DNA from: Ceratorhiza oryzae-sativae
Lineage: Eukaryota > Basidiomycota > Agaricomycetes > Cantharellales > Ceratobasidiaceae
NCBI GenBank assembly: GCA_030998015.1
Contig: JARWMV010000246.1
Coordinates: 930,001-994,000, forward strand
Reading direction: 5' to 3'
DNA: 64,000 nt
Below, in pieces: positions 10,599 through 21,500 of the stretch (positions are counted from its first letter, which is position 1; every line of letters starts with the position of its first letter). A model generated the notes under the pieces. The model was given only the letters and a program-made list of their open reading frames with translations, was not told the origin of the DNA and did no database searches. The translations under genes were made by a program, and so were the position numbers.

Positions 10599-11120
10599 TG
10601 TCAGAGCTACAACCTGAACGGTAATGTCAAACACCTAAGTGGTGATGACAAGCCTATGGGCAGCAATGCCGGAGGCTTTACTGACAACGTCTAAGGTGGG
10701 ATGTGCAGTGAGGGTGTGATAAGACACAAGGAGGTAGAGTAGTAAGTGCACTTGTCCTTAAGAGGACTGGGCAGGGACTATGGACTGGTAAGTCACACAG
10801 GTAGTAGATGGGATATGACAGGAGGTCAAGTTCTGAGGCTTAAGGCTCTCAGACTCTCCCTTATATATTCATATGATGAGCTAAATCAAATACACGTATG
10901 GTGCAAGACAACTATTGTACAATGTGAGAATGGTGCCATGTAACAGAATATTCCAGAAGGTACAAACAGAACATAAACAACAACAAGGTCATGTGATCAT
11001 GTAAGTAATTCTATGCATATATCCAATTAAACAGGAGTTGTCCAAAATTATGAAAAGGAGAGATTTTATAAAATATACAAAAATCATAATAAAATCTGCG
11101 TCATGGACTAGGCCATGACA
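10599..11120 (-). repeat. 5' LTR of element C
   Basis: 522 bp, the same length as the 3' LTR. Minus-strand TATATAAGGGAGAG supplies the TATA box. Sites of difference from the 3' LTR are CG in one copy and CA or TG in the other (for example GCGATG/GCAATG, GACGTG/GATGTG). Confidence 0.93.
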
Positions 11121-13906
11121 GCTTACCTCTTTATTGAACACCAAGCTATGCAAGACCTTGGTAAAGGGAAGCAAACGGAGCTCAATGAAATAATGTGGGA
11201 AAATTCTGAGAGCAGATCCAAGACTCCTGAATATGCTCCAGCCCCTCATCCTAAGCACACTATTGACTCAATTAGATCTCCTACTGGTTGTCTAGAATTC
11301 AAACCTCTAGAAGTTCAGGAGGATCCAGATGAGCCAGTGAGTGGTGGAGAGGAGCTAGTTCAAATAGAAGAGCAGGAAGTGGAAGATATCACAAGGATAG
11401 CAGATGATTCTGCTGAGGATACTACCACAACTGCAATTCAACCTTCTGGATTTGCATCTACTTCAGCTATGGCTCAAGGAAGAATCTTTATTGGCCCTGT
11501 AACTAGTTCTCCAGCTAGACCAGAAGCTTAGGTGCAATTACTCCTATAAGGACCCCAAGTGAGAAGAGGCTACAAGCTCTATTCACTCCAGAATCAGTTT
11601 CTCAAATAGAAGCTACTTGCATTCTGAGAGTTAGAAGTCCTTCTACTTACTTAGAGAGTTATCTAGGAACTTCATTTACTCCTGTAGATAAAGACTATCC
11701 TAGATGCATAGGAGTAGGCCCTAGGCAATCAGGAAGAGTGCTAGAACCTCTATTACCTCCTGCTCAAGTGACTGAAGCTGGTCCTTCAGCTTTACCCACT
11801 ATTGGAGAAGTAAATGAGGATGATACTGATCAGGACCAGGACTCTCCCTTGGTAAATAAACCTGCTAGACCTTGTCAATCCTTTGACAATGCTATTAGGA
11901 AGGAACCTTTTAGAGGTCAACTTAGCAAAGGTCATGCAGTCACTATTGAGGAAGAGTTTCCACCTCATGAACAGTATACTGGAAGACCAGCATCTCCTTA
12001 CCCCCTAGAGAGCCAATAACCCCTTCTAGGCCAGTAAGGGATGACTCTGGGACTGTTCCTCAAGGAGCTGTTCCCTTTATTGTTACTCCTAGTGAAGAAG
12101 ACTCTTCTGAGGAAGGAGCTAGGAGACCTAGGCATAGGAGTTCTAATAGAACTTCAGATGCTGAAGCAGGCAGGCCCACAGAAGATCATAGGGCTGAAGG
12201 TTTTAGAGAGCCTACTGGTCCTTCTGTAACTATGACTGGAGATCCTTCAAAGATGCCAGTTATAGTCCTGAAGGGAATACCTTTAGGTTTCCAGCCATTA
12301 GTACCTCAGTCACAATTGCCTGCAGGTGCTAGCATACATATGCCACAAGTCTCTAGACCTACTGAAGCTGAAACATTTAGAACTCAGAGGTTTGATCCTT
12401 ATCAACCCTTTGTGATAAATCTAGGACCAGGGTTCTCTGGTCTGGCTTCTACTCCACCTAGGAGGCCACCAGGACCTCCTCCCACTGGACCTCCTGCCTC
12501 TAGTGGTAGGAATTTTTCAGGAGGAGGTGCAGGTCCACCTAATCCTCCAGGAGGAGGACAGGGGCCACCTAACCCTCCAGTAGGTCAAAGTTACCCTCAG
12601 CAAGGAGGAGGACATATTCCTCATGTTCCTCCTATTCCACCTATTCCTCCCAATACCCCTAGGCCACAAGGACTACCAGGACCACCAGGACCACCAGGAC
12701 CACCTGGACCTCCAGGGCCCCCTGGAAATCCTCCTAATGGTCCTTATCCTTGGATCCAAGGCCCTCCAGGATGTCCAGGAGACCAAGGTCCCCCTGGAAG
12801 GGATGGCAGGGATGGAAGAGATGGTCCACAAGGTCCACCAGGTCCACCAGGCCCAGAAGGCCCTAGAGGAGCTGGAGGAAATGGTAACAATAATAACCAA
12901 AATAATCAACCTCATCTAGACGTGAAACTCAAGCCTGAAGTGATACCAGAATATGATGGTGATCCAGATGAACTATATGAATGGATAGACCAAATCAGTC
13001 ATTATATAGCCATGGGTTTAAATGAGAACAACAGACTCACCCTGACTATCCCATTCAGGTTTACTGGAGATGCTAAACAATGGTGGTATCAGTTCAATGA
13101 GGAACAAAGGCTTAGAATGTCTACAGATTGGAATCAGATGAGAGCTTGCTTAATTAGTTTCTTTTGGACTCCTACTTGGATTACCAAGGCTAGGAACAAA
13201 GCTTTGGCAGCCAGGTTCAAGGCTTCAGGCAACAATAAAGAAACTCAAGTTCAGTATGCACTTTGCAAAAAGAAACTGCTTGACATGGTTGAAGATTGGG
13301 ATGACCTCACTATCATTGCTGAAGTGGCTAGGTCAGCTCCTACACAATGGAGAACTATAGTCAACCATGAGGATATTGCAGACTGGTCCACCTATGTGAC
13401 TAGAATTAAGGAACAAGAAGATTTATTGCAAGATTGGCCTTGCCATATGAACAACCAAGCAACCTATGACACAGTCAAGGAAGTGATCAAAGCTTTGAAG
13501 GCTGAAAAGCATCAGAAAACGCATGGTCACAAAGCTAGTGCTCATGCAGTAAATTCTTCTAACTCTAAATTAAAGTCAAAGCAGCCTGATAAATTCAAAG
13601 GCTATAAGACGCCCTTCCCTCCAGACAATTCTAATGTTTCCAAACATAAGAAAGGGACTCCTAAAGCTAGAGGAATGAGAGGCTGTATTCATTGTGGAAG
13701 TCTTATGCACTATGACAAGGAATGCAAGCATAATAAATCTAATGCTAACAATGTCCAAGTTTATTTTGCTGAAACTACTGAAGCTGAACAAACTGCTTAT
13801 GCTGAATATGAAGCTGCCTGCAATGATTCTGATCCTGAATCATCTGAAACTGAGCCATCTGAAGACCAAGAGGAAGAATCTGATTCTTCTAGCTCTTCTT
13901 CTGACT

Positions 13907-13917
13907 TGGATTTTTAA
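13907..13917 (+). other. Possible -1 frameshift site at the gag stop of element A
   Basis: Gag ends GAT TTT TAA inside the run ATTTTTAA. The protease frame is open just here in the -1 frame and continues to 14687 without an ATG of its own at a sensible place. A tRNA on TTT could slip back by one base on the T run. This is inference from frame positions; I did not find a convincing downstream stem. Confidence 0.35.
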
Positions 13918-15496
13918 TTAATTCCCAGCCTTCTGAATCTAATGAGACAGAGGACTTGGGAGTAAAGGCAGATGACCAGGATATACAGGCAGTACACAAT
14001 TATAATGCATTAGCAAATCAAACAATGGCTACCAAATCATTTTCTATTCAATTATCTACCAGGAATGAGCCTCTTGACCTTAAATCAATCCCTGAGGATA
14101 AAACTATTACTCTTAAAAAGGTGATGGAACGTCCTTCAGGAACTCATTTCTTGGGAACTAGACCTACAGTAGCTATGGCTAGGGTAGGGAATGAAGAAGG
14201 CTTAACAGAAATTACAGTTGACTCAGGCTCTGATATTACCCTGATTAGCTATAATTTTCTGACTAGCTTGAAACAACCTCCTAAAGAGAAATCTGGCCAA
14301 AAGATAAATCTTATTCAAGTGACTGGTAAAACTAGTATTACAGGATATGTAGTATTAGACTTAACTTTCCCTACTAAGGATGGACCTGTAAAGATGCAGG
14401 TAGAAGCCTATGTAGTGAAAGGAATGAAAGTACCTTTCATACTGGGTAATGACTTTTCTAACCAATATAGAATCTCTTTAGATTGTCTTTCCTCTCCTAG
14501 CAGAATACTCTTTGGCAACTCTGGTAGGTCTGCTGAAGTAATTGAATTAGAAACTGAACCAAGATTGGATGAAGCTGGAAATGTATTTCAAGTTTACACT
14601 AGACCAGACTTCAAGACAAACCTAGAAAGAAGAGCCTTTCACAGGAAAAAATCTTCTAAGAAGAAAGCCTTAAAGAAAGGGCCTTAAGGTGCTACCCCAG
14701 TTAAATTAGCTAGGGATGTATTTTTAAAGGCTGAATTCATTACACAAGTGCCTATTCTAGTTGAATTCCAGGAAGGACAGCAAGAAGGTTTTATTGAAGG
14801 CAGTCTAGATAGTAACAATGGAACTCTAGACGTCCATGGAACTACAGACAGCATCATTACTCCTGATACTAAGACTATTCAGATAACCAATTTTTCTCAA
14901 AGGCCAGTGCATTTACCCAAAGGACATGTCATAGGATATATGCATGACCCCAAGATTGCATTGGATAAAGAAAAAGACTTGCCTGAAGAACTTAGGAAGG
15001 CAGGAGAAGCCAAGGTACATCTAATAAATACTCTTATGAAGGAAGTCAAAGTACCTTCTCCTACTGCTGAAGAGATTGAACTCTCAAAGCAGCCAGAAGG
15101 AGGCCCTAAAACTGCTGAACTGCCTGACCCAGAGCCAGTCCCTAGGGAAAGACTCTTGGCAGAGGTACATTGGGGAGACAATTTGACTCCAGATCAGAAA
15201 AAAAGCTTGCAAAAGGTAGTGAAGAAGAACTTTGAAGCTTTTGGATTAGATGGCAGACTTGGCAATTACCCAGCCAGGGTAGAGATTAATCTCAGACCAG
15301 GTACAAAGGAAATTGCTTTAACTCCTTACAGGCCAAGTGAAGAAGCTAAAGCTGCTATAGACAAGCAAATAGATGATTGGTTGTGCTTAGGTGTAATTGA
15401 GGAATCTAAGAGCCCTTGGGGCTTCCCAGTGCTTGTAGTATGGCGGAATAATAAGCCTCACTTGTGCATTGATTACAGGAAGCTTAATGCAGTAGC

Positions 15497-15872
15497 TGTC
15501 ATGAACTGACATGCATATATCCACTCTATAATATTTTCTTGATTTACTACATTTTATGAGATCATCTTCAAACATACTTGCCTTTTATGGTATATCTGTG
15601 TCATGTGACTCAGGGAATGCTCCGGACTGGTAACCGAGATGTATTTCAACTCCAATGTGAAATTCCACAGTTCCGCAGTTGCTTCTACTGCTTCTATCTC
15701 TTATCTGTCATGACTCACTGTACAGACTTGTTTGTTATGATGTGGCTTGTACTATGTATATAAACCAGGTCAAGTTTGCAGAGGACTCCTCAAGAACTTG
15801 ACCTCTCGTCGAATACAAGTTCTTTTTCTTTTCTTACTGTTTTTCTTGTCGCCTGACTTGTTGTCGTCAACA
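15497..15872 (+). repeat. 5' LTR of element D
   Basis: 376 bp, TGTCATGAACTGACA to GTCAACA. TATA box TATATAAA at 15757-15764. The expected RNA start, about 30 bases later, falls on CCTCAAGAACTTGACC. Confidence 0.94.
15757..15764 (+). promoter_or_regulatory. TATA box of element D 5' LTR
   Basis: TATATAAA in the context CTATGTATATAAACCAGG; kept in all family-3 LTRs seen here (22323 region, 24310 region, 30870 region, 48590 region, 54805 region). Confidence 0.7.
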
Positions 15873-15874
15873 TC

Positions 15875-15889
15875 AGGTCAAGTTCTTGA
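15875..15889 (+). other. Self-complementary primer-binding site of element D
   Basis: AGGTCAAGTTCTTGA lies two bases after the 5' LTR and is the exact reverse complement of TCAAGAACTTGACCT at 15790-15804 in the LTR, 33 bases behind the TATA box. The predicted RNA 5' end can therefore fold back and prime reverse transcription, as known for Tf1. E and H keep the same pair. No tRNA-like TGG follows the LTR. Confidence 0.75.
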
Positions 15890-15894
15890 CAATC

Positions 15895-16239
15895 GTAAGT
15901 CTCAGTGTTGTCTGGGATACTTCTGGAACACCATTGGCGTTGTCTTGAGATAACTCCCTGTTGCCTTCCCCAATCCTACTCCACCTACCCACAGCCACGA
16001 GATATCGTTGCCCTATATGCGCCTCTGTGAAACCTTGCATAGCCAGGTCCCTCACACGTCATAACAAGCTTCGGTTCTCTAATCTCTTTCGTCGACAAGA
16101 GGTGGGGTCGCTCATTGCCCTTAAGTAGCTGAGCAACGGAGGTCACCTTCCTATTCCAATAGACTCAGGAAAGGGTCTATTTTTCCTTTTATCTTGCTCT
16201 TGCTCAAGTACGTCTCTGATGGAATGCATGGCCCTCAAG
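15895..16239 (+). other. 345-bp spliceosomal intron in the leader of element D
   Basis: The segment begins GTAAGT and ends CTCAAG. Copy H reads GACAATC directly joined to TGGCAC, that is exactly without this segment, while copy E keeps it (30395-30739, also 345 bp). The junction is unambiguous at base level. So the family RNA can be spliced, and a spliced RNA was copied into H. The intron also holds the ATG of the first leader ORF (16224), so splicing changes what is translated. Confidence 0.85.
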
Positions 16240-16559
16240 TGGCACAACCTTTTACAGAAGACCAGCGCTGTCATTTGTGTGGGTGGTTCAGACACCTGTC
16301 GATCCACTGCTTCACCCTCAACTCAGTTGAAAGTATCCTCAAAGAAGCTGGGCACATCGATTTCAACTGAGTAGTAATCATCAAAGTCTGCCCCCAGAGA
16401 GTCGGACGTGCCCAACAAGCCTTTGTCACCGAGCCAGGTGCCCCTGAGTGCAAAATTTGCCATTGGGCAAATGGAGCCACCTTCCCAGTGCACTGCCCTT
16501 ACTGTCCTAAGAAGGACAAATTCCTTTACTACTACACCATCCCCTGCAACCAGCTATAA
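16224..16559 (+). pseudogene. Element D leader ORF a: zinc-knuckle and CxxC protein
   Basis: From ATG 16224 (MHGPQVAQPFTEDQRC) the frame runs to TAA 16557-16559, with one internal TGA at 16368-16370 where H has CGA. It holds a CCHC knuckle CHLCGWFRHLSIHC, then CKIC and CPYCPKKDK, a second likely zinc site, and ends TIPCNQL. The CCHC and CxxC pattern, spacing and terminus are the same in E and H, so this is a real conserved coding region. The position before gag and the two zinc sites suggest RNA or DNA binding. I know no standard Ty3/gypsy gene at this place. Confidence 0.6.
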
Positions 16560-16947
16560 GCTGGAGAACCTTGGTCAACAGCTTCTTTGTTACCTGTTAA
16601 ACACTATCAAAAATTTCCAAGACAGGTACCGTTATTACCAGAATAAGTACGAAGAAACCTGTGAAAAACTTTACGAAGCCAAGGCCTGTTGCGCACACTT
16701 AACTGAGCAGTTGCGTGAACACCAGGAGGACTACCTATCCCTCCTCCAAGACCACCTCAGACTAGAATCTATAGTCCGAGAAACAATTGCACCCCAAGAG
16801 TACACCTTCCCCGTCTTCTCAACGCCATCAGACCTCCCTCACCCCACCTTTCTAAGTGGCACGGGCTCACCAATTCAGGAAGAAGCACCCCTTCCGGCAG
16901 CCCAAATCAATCCTCCCCAAGGAAGCACTCCTTTGGGATCAAACTAA
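16408..16947 (+). CDS. Element D leader ORF b: coiled-coil protein, overlapping frame
   Basis: An open frame of 179 codons in a different frame from ORF a. Its part before about 16555 is the shadow of ORF a; the part after it (LENLGQQLLCYLLNT, then heptad-like KYEETCEKLYEAKA, LREHQEDYLSLLQDHLRLE) looks like a genuine coiled coil followed by a Pro/Ser-rich tail ending in GSN. E (29687-30211) and H (53965-54510) keep the same frame and the same end. Translation would need a +1 shift out of ORF a, splicing or its own start. Function unknown. Confidence 0.5.
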   Translation: MPNKPLSPSQVPLSAKFAIGQMEPPSQCTALTVLRRTNSFTTTPSPATSYKLENLGQQLLCYLLNTIKNFQDRYRYYQNKYEETCEKLYEAKACCAHLTEQLREHQEDYLSLLQDHLRLESIVRETIAPQEYTFPVFSTPSDLPHPTFLSGTGSPIQEEAPLPAAQINPPQGSTPLGSN

Positions 16948-17134
16948 ACTGAAGAGGGTGGAGTGCCCATATTGTTGCCAAGACACCAAAAGTTGGGACT
17001 TGGACAATACTTGGTTGAGATTCACAGGAATCGGGAACTTTGAAATTTATAGACTTGTGAGGGGAACAGAAATCCTGTATTATCAAAACAATTCTCAATT
17101 CCCTGTACTTCCTTACCGTCTCCGTTGCCTTTAA
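16856..17134 (+). CDS. Element D leader ORF c: short Cys/Trp-containing frame
   Basis: The frame overlaps the end of ORF b by 92 bp in another phase. The conserved part is basic (QFRKKHPF) and then ECPYCCQDTKSWDLDNTWL with further aromatic residues to LPYRLRCL. It stops 24 bp before gag. H (53778-54056) matches over the whole length; E is shifted near its end. The chain a, b, c may be one older gene broken by two frame changes that all three copies inherited, or a deliberately frameshifted product. Confidence 0.45.
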   Translation: MARAHQFRKKHPFRQPKSILPKEALLWDQTKLKRVECPYCCQDTKSWDLDNTWLRFTGIGNFEIYRLVRGTEILYYQNNSQFPVLPYRLRCL

Positions 17135-17158
17135 AAATCTACTCAAGTCCCTTCTGAA

Positions 17159-18550
17159 ATGGCATCACCAACCCCTGCCCCTGCTTGGGCAAATATGTCT
17201 AATGGAGATAAGGTCATCTATATGCTTCAATCAATGGACGAACTGCGAGAGCAAACCAATAATCTCCAAAATGATATTGGGGACATCGAACACAATAATA
17301 AGACCTACACAGACTCACTCGAGGCCAAACTTACCACGAATCAGACAAAAATAGATGCAGATGTGGCCGGATTAGCCACCAATGTCAACAACCTAGTGGG
17401 AATGTTAGCCATTCTCCAAACCACTATCACGTGCATTGAAGTGCAAATCAACACCTCCACAGGTGGCTCAGGTGCTGCTCAAGTACTAGCTCCCTCCAGT
17501 ACAGCCCAACCACAACCAACAGCACTCACTCCCTCTGGAGGGTCAACTGCAAAGGTTAAGATGGCTGCCCCTCAAAAGTTTGATGGCACAAAACAGGAAG
17601 ACGCCATCTCATTCAGAATTGCATGTGCCCGATACATCAATACAAACATGAGTGGGCATTCAGCTGATCAAGTGGTCGCCTTCATCACCTCTTATCTTGA
17701 AGGGTCAGCAGCTGAATGGGTTAATTCATATGAAGAATTCAAAATTTTAAACCCTGGAACTGCAATCCCCTGGCTTCACAATGCCAATCTGTTCTGGCAA
17801 GAATTTACTACCCGTTATGGGGACCTGAACCACACCGAAAATAACTGTGACAAGTGGCAGAAACTGAAACAATCCAAGACGGTTCAGGATTACCTCACCC
17901 TATTCAACCTATATTCCACAGGCCTCAACTACAATGATGCCACCATGCGTGATCAGTTCTATGATGGTCTATCATCAGACATAACAGATAGCATGGTGGC
18001 CCAAAACTATGACCCCCACACCAAAACCTTTGCCCAACTCACTCAGCAAGCCCTGGAAATTGACTGCCACCTCATCTTGTTTGGCAGCAAACGAACGTCT
18101 CATGGGGGTAACAAGTCCAGCAGCAACAATGCTTTGACCAGCAGGCCCACGAATAACCCCCAAAGCACTCCCCAAAAGGAGAAATTCAAGAATGGGGAAC
18201 AAGTATACAAGATTAAAGATGGCAGGGCTGTAAAAGGTCAAATTGTAGCCATTGGGCCCAATGCAAAGGGCTTCACAGTTCCAACCGTCCACTACGATGG
18301 CAGTAATGCCAACATACAAGAATCCTTCAAAGACATAAAGAAGGATAATCATCCGCCGGCGGCCCCCAAGGCAAAGGATCCAGACGCAATGGATCTGGAT
18401 AGCGCAGGAAAAGGGAAGGGTACAAACACCTGCTATAACTGTGGAGGGTGCGGCCACATTGCTGCCAAATGCCCTTCAGCCAAGATGTCAGGATACGAGG
18501 CAGTGGTTGAGGATGTAGAAACAACTGACAACAAGTCAGTAAAAGAATGA
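17159..18550 (+). CDS. gag: Element D Gag, 463 residues
   Basis: ATG at 17159 (MASPTPAPAWANMSNGDKV). An N-terminal coiled coil (about residues 20-75, INN-type heptads around LQNDIGDIEHNN), a Ser/Thr/Pro linker, the Gag capsid domain (ISFRIACARYINTN...FWQEFTTRYGDL) and a CCHC knuckle CYNCGGCGHIAAKC. The knuckle has Cys where H has Arg (CG decay). The gag stop overlaps the pol start as ATGA. The ORF is open throughout. Confidence 0.88.
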   Translation: MASPTPAPAWANMSNGDKVIYMLQSMDELREQTNNLQNDIGDIEHNNKTYTDSLEAKLTTNQTKIDADVAGLATNVNNLVGMLAILQTTITCIEVQINTSTGGSGAAQVLAPSSTAQPQPTALTPSGGSTAKVKMAAPQKFDGTKQEDAISFRIACARYINTNMSGHSADQVVAFITSYLEGSAAEWVNSYEEFKILNPGTAIPWLHNANLFWQEFTTRYGDLNHTENNCDKWQKLKQSKTVQDYLTLFNLYSTGLNYNDATMRDQFYDGLSSDITDSMVAQNYDPHTKTFAQLTQQALEIDCHLILFGSKRTSHGGNKSSSNNALTSRPTNNPQSTPQKEKFKNGEQVYKIKDGRAVKGQIVAIGPNAKGFTVPTVHYDGSNANIQESFKDIKKDNHPPAAPKAKDPDAMDLDSAGKGKGTNTCYNCGGCGHIAAKCPSAKMSGYEAVVEDVETTDNKSVKE

Positions 18551-21500
18551 GCTCAAACCGTGCCAGGGGGGCGGTCTTGGGCGCTATGTTACAAAATGCA
18601 CATAATGAAAATAAAAATATGGAAATGGAATGTATGTCATTAGGAAACCAATCACATCTACAGTTTTTCTTTCATGCATTCCCTCTGCGCATAACCCCCA
18701 AACACCAGTCTGCATATAACATGAAAAAATTCAACGGATGGGCCATGATTGACTCAGGGGCCACATCAGTATTTATACATGAAGATTTGGTAAAACAATA
18801 CTGTATTCCTACCGTCGCCCTAAAAACACCCAAGAAACTGAGGGTAATCGATGGAAGGGAGATAGACTCTGGGTCTGTGACCCATTACTGCACCTTTGAG
18901 TAGTGCATTCAAGAGCACCAAGAGATCCTCAGTGCTTATGTTGTGAACGTTGGCAAAAATGACCTAGTCCTGGGCATGTTGTGGCTCAAATTCCATAACC
19001 CAGACATCGACTGGGATGGAAAGGACATGAAGTTCAACTCACCAATATGCTTGAAGCACTGCATTACAAAACCCCTACACATGCAAGCAAATGAACCCAA
19101 GGAGCTTCAGCTGGACTCCTTAGACTCCCTCCCAACAAAATATAAAGAATTCCAGAAAATATTTGCTGAAGAAGATGATGTTCAACCACTGCCACCCCAT
19201 AGGAAGTGGGATATGGAGATAGATCTGAAACCAGTTGCAAAACCAAGGCATGGCCCCATATACAGTGTGGGTGTCAAAGAAGATGCCAAATTGCACAGAA
19301 CCTTAGACCACCAATTGAAGGCAGGGCATATTAGACCCTCAAGGTCACCAATGGCATCCCCAGTCATATTTGTTAAAAAGAAGAATGGGAAGCTGCGCAT
19401 GTGCATCGACTACCAGTGGCTAAACGAAATGACTGTCTCCAATGTGTACCCGCTCCCATGCATCAATGATATTGTGGAAACTTTGCATGGGGCAAAGATA
19501 TTCACCAAGTTTGATCTAAAGTGGGGCTTCAACCTCATACGAATTCAGGAAGGGGACAAATGGAAAGCAGCTTTTAAGACCAAATATGGGCTGTATGAGC
19601 CCTTAGTCATGCAATTTGGTCAAAAGAATGCACCAGGAACCTTCATGGCCATGATCTGGGAAGAGTTCCAAGACATCAAGGGCATTTATGTTGTGATCTA
19701 TATGGATGACATATTAGTATTCTCCAAAAATCAAGAAGAACATGATGAACATGTCAAGGAAGTCTTACGTCGCCTCCAAAAAGCTGGCCTATATTGTGCC
19801 CTGGAGAAATGTGTTTTCGATATCACCAAAGTCGATTACCTGGGAATAGTAGTGACCCCCCAGGGAATTAAAGTAGACCCAGCCAAGGTTGAAAAAGCTG
19901 TCGAATGGCCAACCCCTACCAACCCAACCGAAGTCTTGGAAGGGTTGGGGTTTGCAAATTGGTTGAGGCACTTCATAAAAGACTTTTCAAAAATTACAAG
20001 ATGTCTTTATGAACTTGTCAAGAAGGATGTAAAATGGGAATGGACAGAAGAAAGGGATCAGGCATGGAACCTGCTGAAGCAGAAATTAAAAGAAGCCCCC
20101 CTTCTCATTCAGCCAGAACCCAACAAACCATTCATTTTGGAAACGGACACCTCAGGCTACGCCACAGGCGCTGTATTATTGCAATATGGAGAGGATGGAA
20201 TGCTCCACCTGATCTCCTATTACTCCAAGGCAATGGTCCCAGCAGAAAGAAATTATGATATCTACAACAAAGAAATGCTGGCAATTATAAAGGCCCTCAA
20301 ACACTGGCGTCATTTGCTAGAAGGGGCCAAACACCCAGTAAACATTGTTTGTGACCACAAGAATTTGGAGTATTGGAAGACAAATCGGCCACTGAACAGC
20401 TGAGTCACATGGTGGCATGAGTTCTTATCTAGGTTTGAATTCAAGATTCTATATATTGAAGGGGCGAAGAATGGCCAGGCAGACATACTCTCTAGGCTGT
20501 CAAGACACATCCCTAAAGAGGGGGGTGAGAGCCAAGCTCTGCTTGTGCAAACCAATTTTTGGAGCTGAAATCACTATGCCTGCAAGCAATCACACCAGAC
20601 AATGACCTGGAACAACTCATTAGGGATGCTATCCCAGGGGACGAACACCTATCAAAAGTCCTAAAAGCCCTAGATGACAATGAGAAGGTCAAAGATTGGG
20701 AATGGGACAAAGGACTCTTACGACACAAGGGCAGAATCTATGTCCCAAATAACAAAGAACTTTGCACACTGGTCATTGAAAGCCATCACGACAGCCCAGC
20801 AGCAGGACACCCAGGACAGTTCAGAACATATGAATTGTTAAATTGCAAATACACGTGGTTATCAATGAAAAAATCAGTCAACAAATACATCACACACTGC
20901 AAGTCATGCATCAGGAACAAGCACAGCAACCAAGTTCCCCCAGGGCTCCTAAACCCAATACCCACGCCAGAAAAACCTTGGGAGGAAATTACTTATGATC
21001 TGATCACCGGGCTACCCCTGTCGGAGGGGTTTGATGCCATATTTACAGTTGTCGACCACCTGACAAAAATGGTCCACTTTATTCCATGTCAATCAGAAGC
21101 CAGTGCTATGGATTGTGCCAACTTGTTCCTAACATATGTATGGAAACTTCGTGGGCTACCACAGAAAACAATCTCAGACCGCGGCCCCAACTTTGCATCC
21201 AAATTCTTAAGGCACTTATACAAATGACTGGATATAAAACCCTCCTACTCCACAGCATACCACCCTCAGACAGATGGCCAGTCCAAACAGGCCAACCAAG
21301 TAGTGGAAGGGTACATCAGACACTATGTATCAGACAGACAAGACAACTGGGTCTCGCTCCTACCATTGGCTGAATTTGCCTACAATAATGGTGTCAACAC
21401 CTCAACTGGCAAATCACCATTCTTTGCAAACTACGGTTTCCACCCAAGGCTAGCAGTTGGGGACAGGGAGGAACCAGAACTCCCTTTAGTGGACAACCAT

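Larger units (their letters stand above)
4858..11120 (-). mobile_element. Element C: family-2 Ty3/gypsy chromovirus inserted in A gag
   Basis: C is complete in structure: two 522-bp LTRs, leader, gag, pol with protease, RT, RNase H, integrase and chromodomain, and a polypurine tract. It is flanked by GCTTA at 4853-4857 and 11121-11125. The first 150 bp of the two LTRs differ in the places I compared only by CG to TG/CA changes, with no indel, so the insertion is fairly recent. Pol is one uninterrupted reading frame apart from premature stops, so the copy was killed by point mutation. Confidence 0.95.
4157..13917 (+). pseudogene. gag: Element A gag: very long Gag with collagen-like tract, split by element C
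   Basis: The frame starts at ATG 4157 (MASTSNMS), runs to 4857, is interrupted by element C and resumes at 11126 in the same codon. Without C it would encode about 1,165 residues, long for a Gag. Order: N-terminal region with Arg-rich helices; acidic Pro/Ser-rich region; collagen-like Gly-X-Y tract with [12 protein letters not shown] (about 12660-12885); retrotransposon Gag capsid region (about 12950-13450, including FTGDAKQWWYQF); CCHC zinc knuckle CIHCGSLMHYDKEC; acidic Ser-rich tail. Single-base deletions against copy B occur near 11528 (AGCTTAGG against AGCTTTAGG) and 12006 (five instead of six C). The start at 4157 is chosen because it is conserved in B and matches the downstream frame. 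Gag would build the virus-like particle; the role of the collagen-like tract is unknown. Confidence 0.8.

Noticed and set aside
12673..12915. Trp-rich minus-strand ORF under the collagen-like tract
   Set aside because: It is the antisense of Gly-Pro-Pro codons; the same shadow occurs at 43238 in B.
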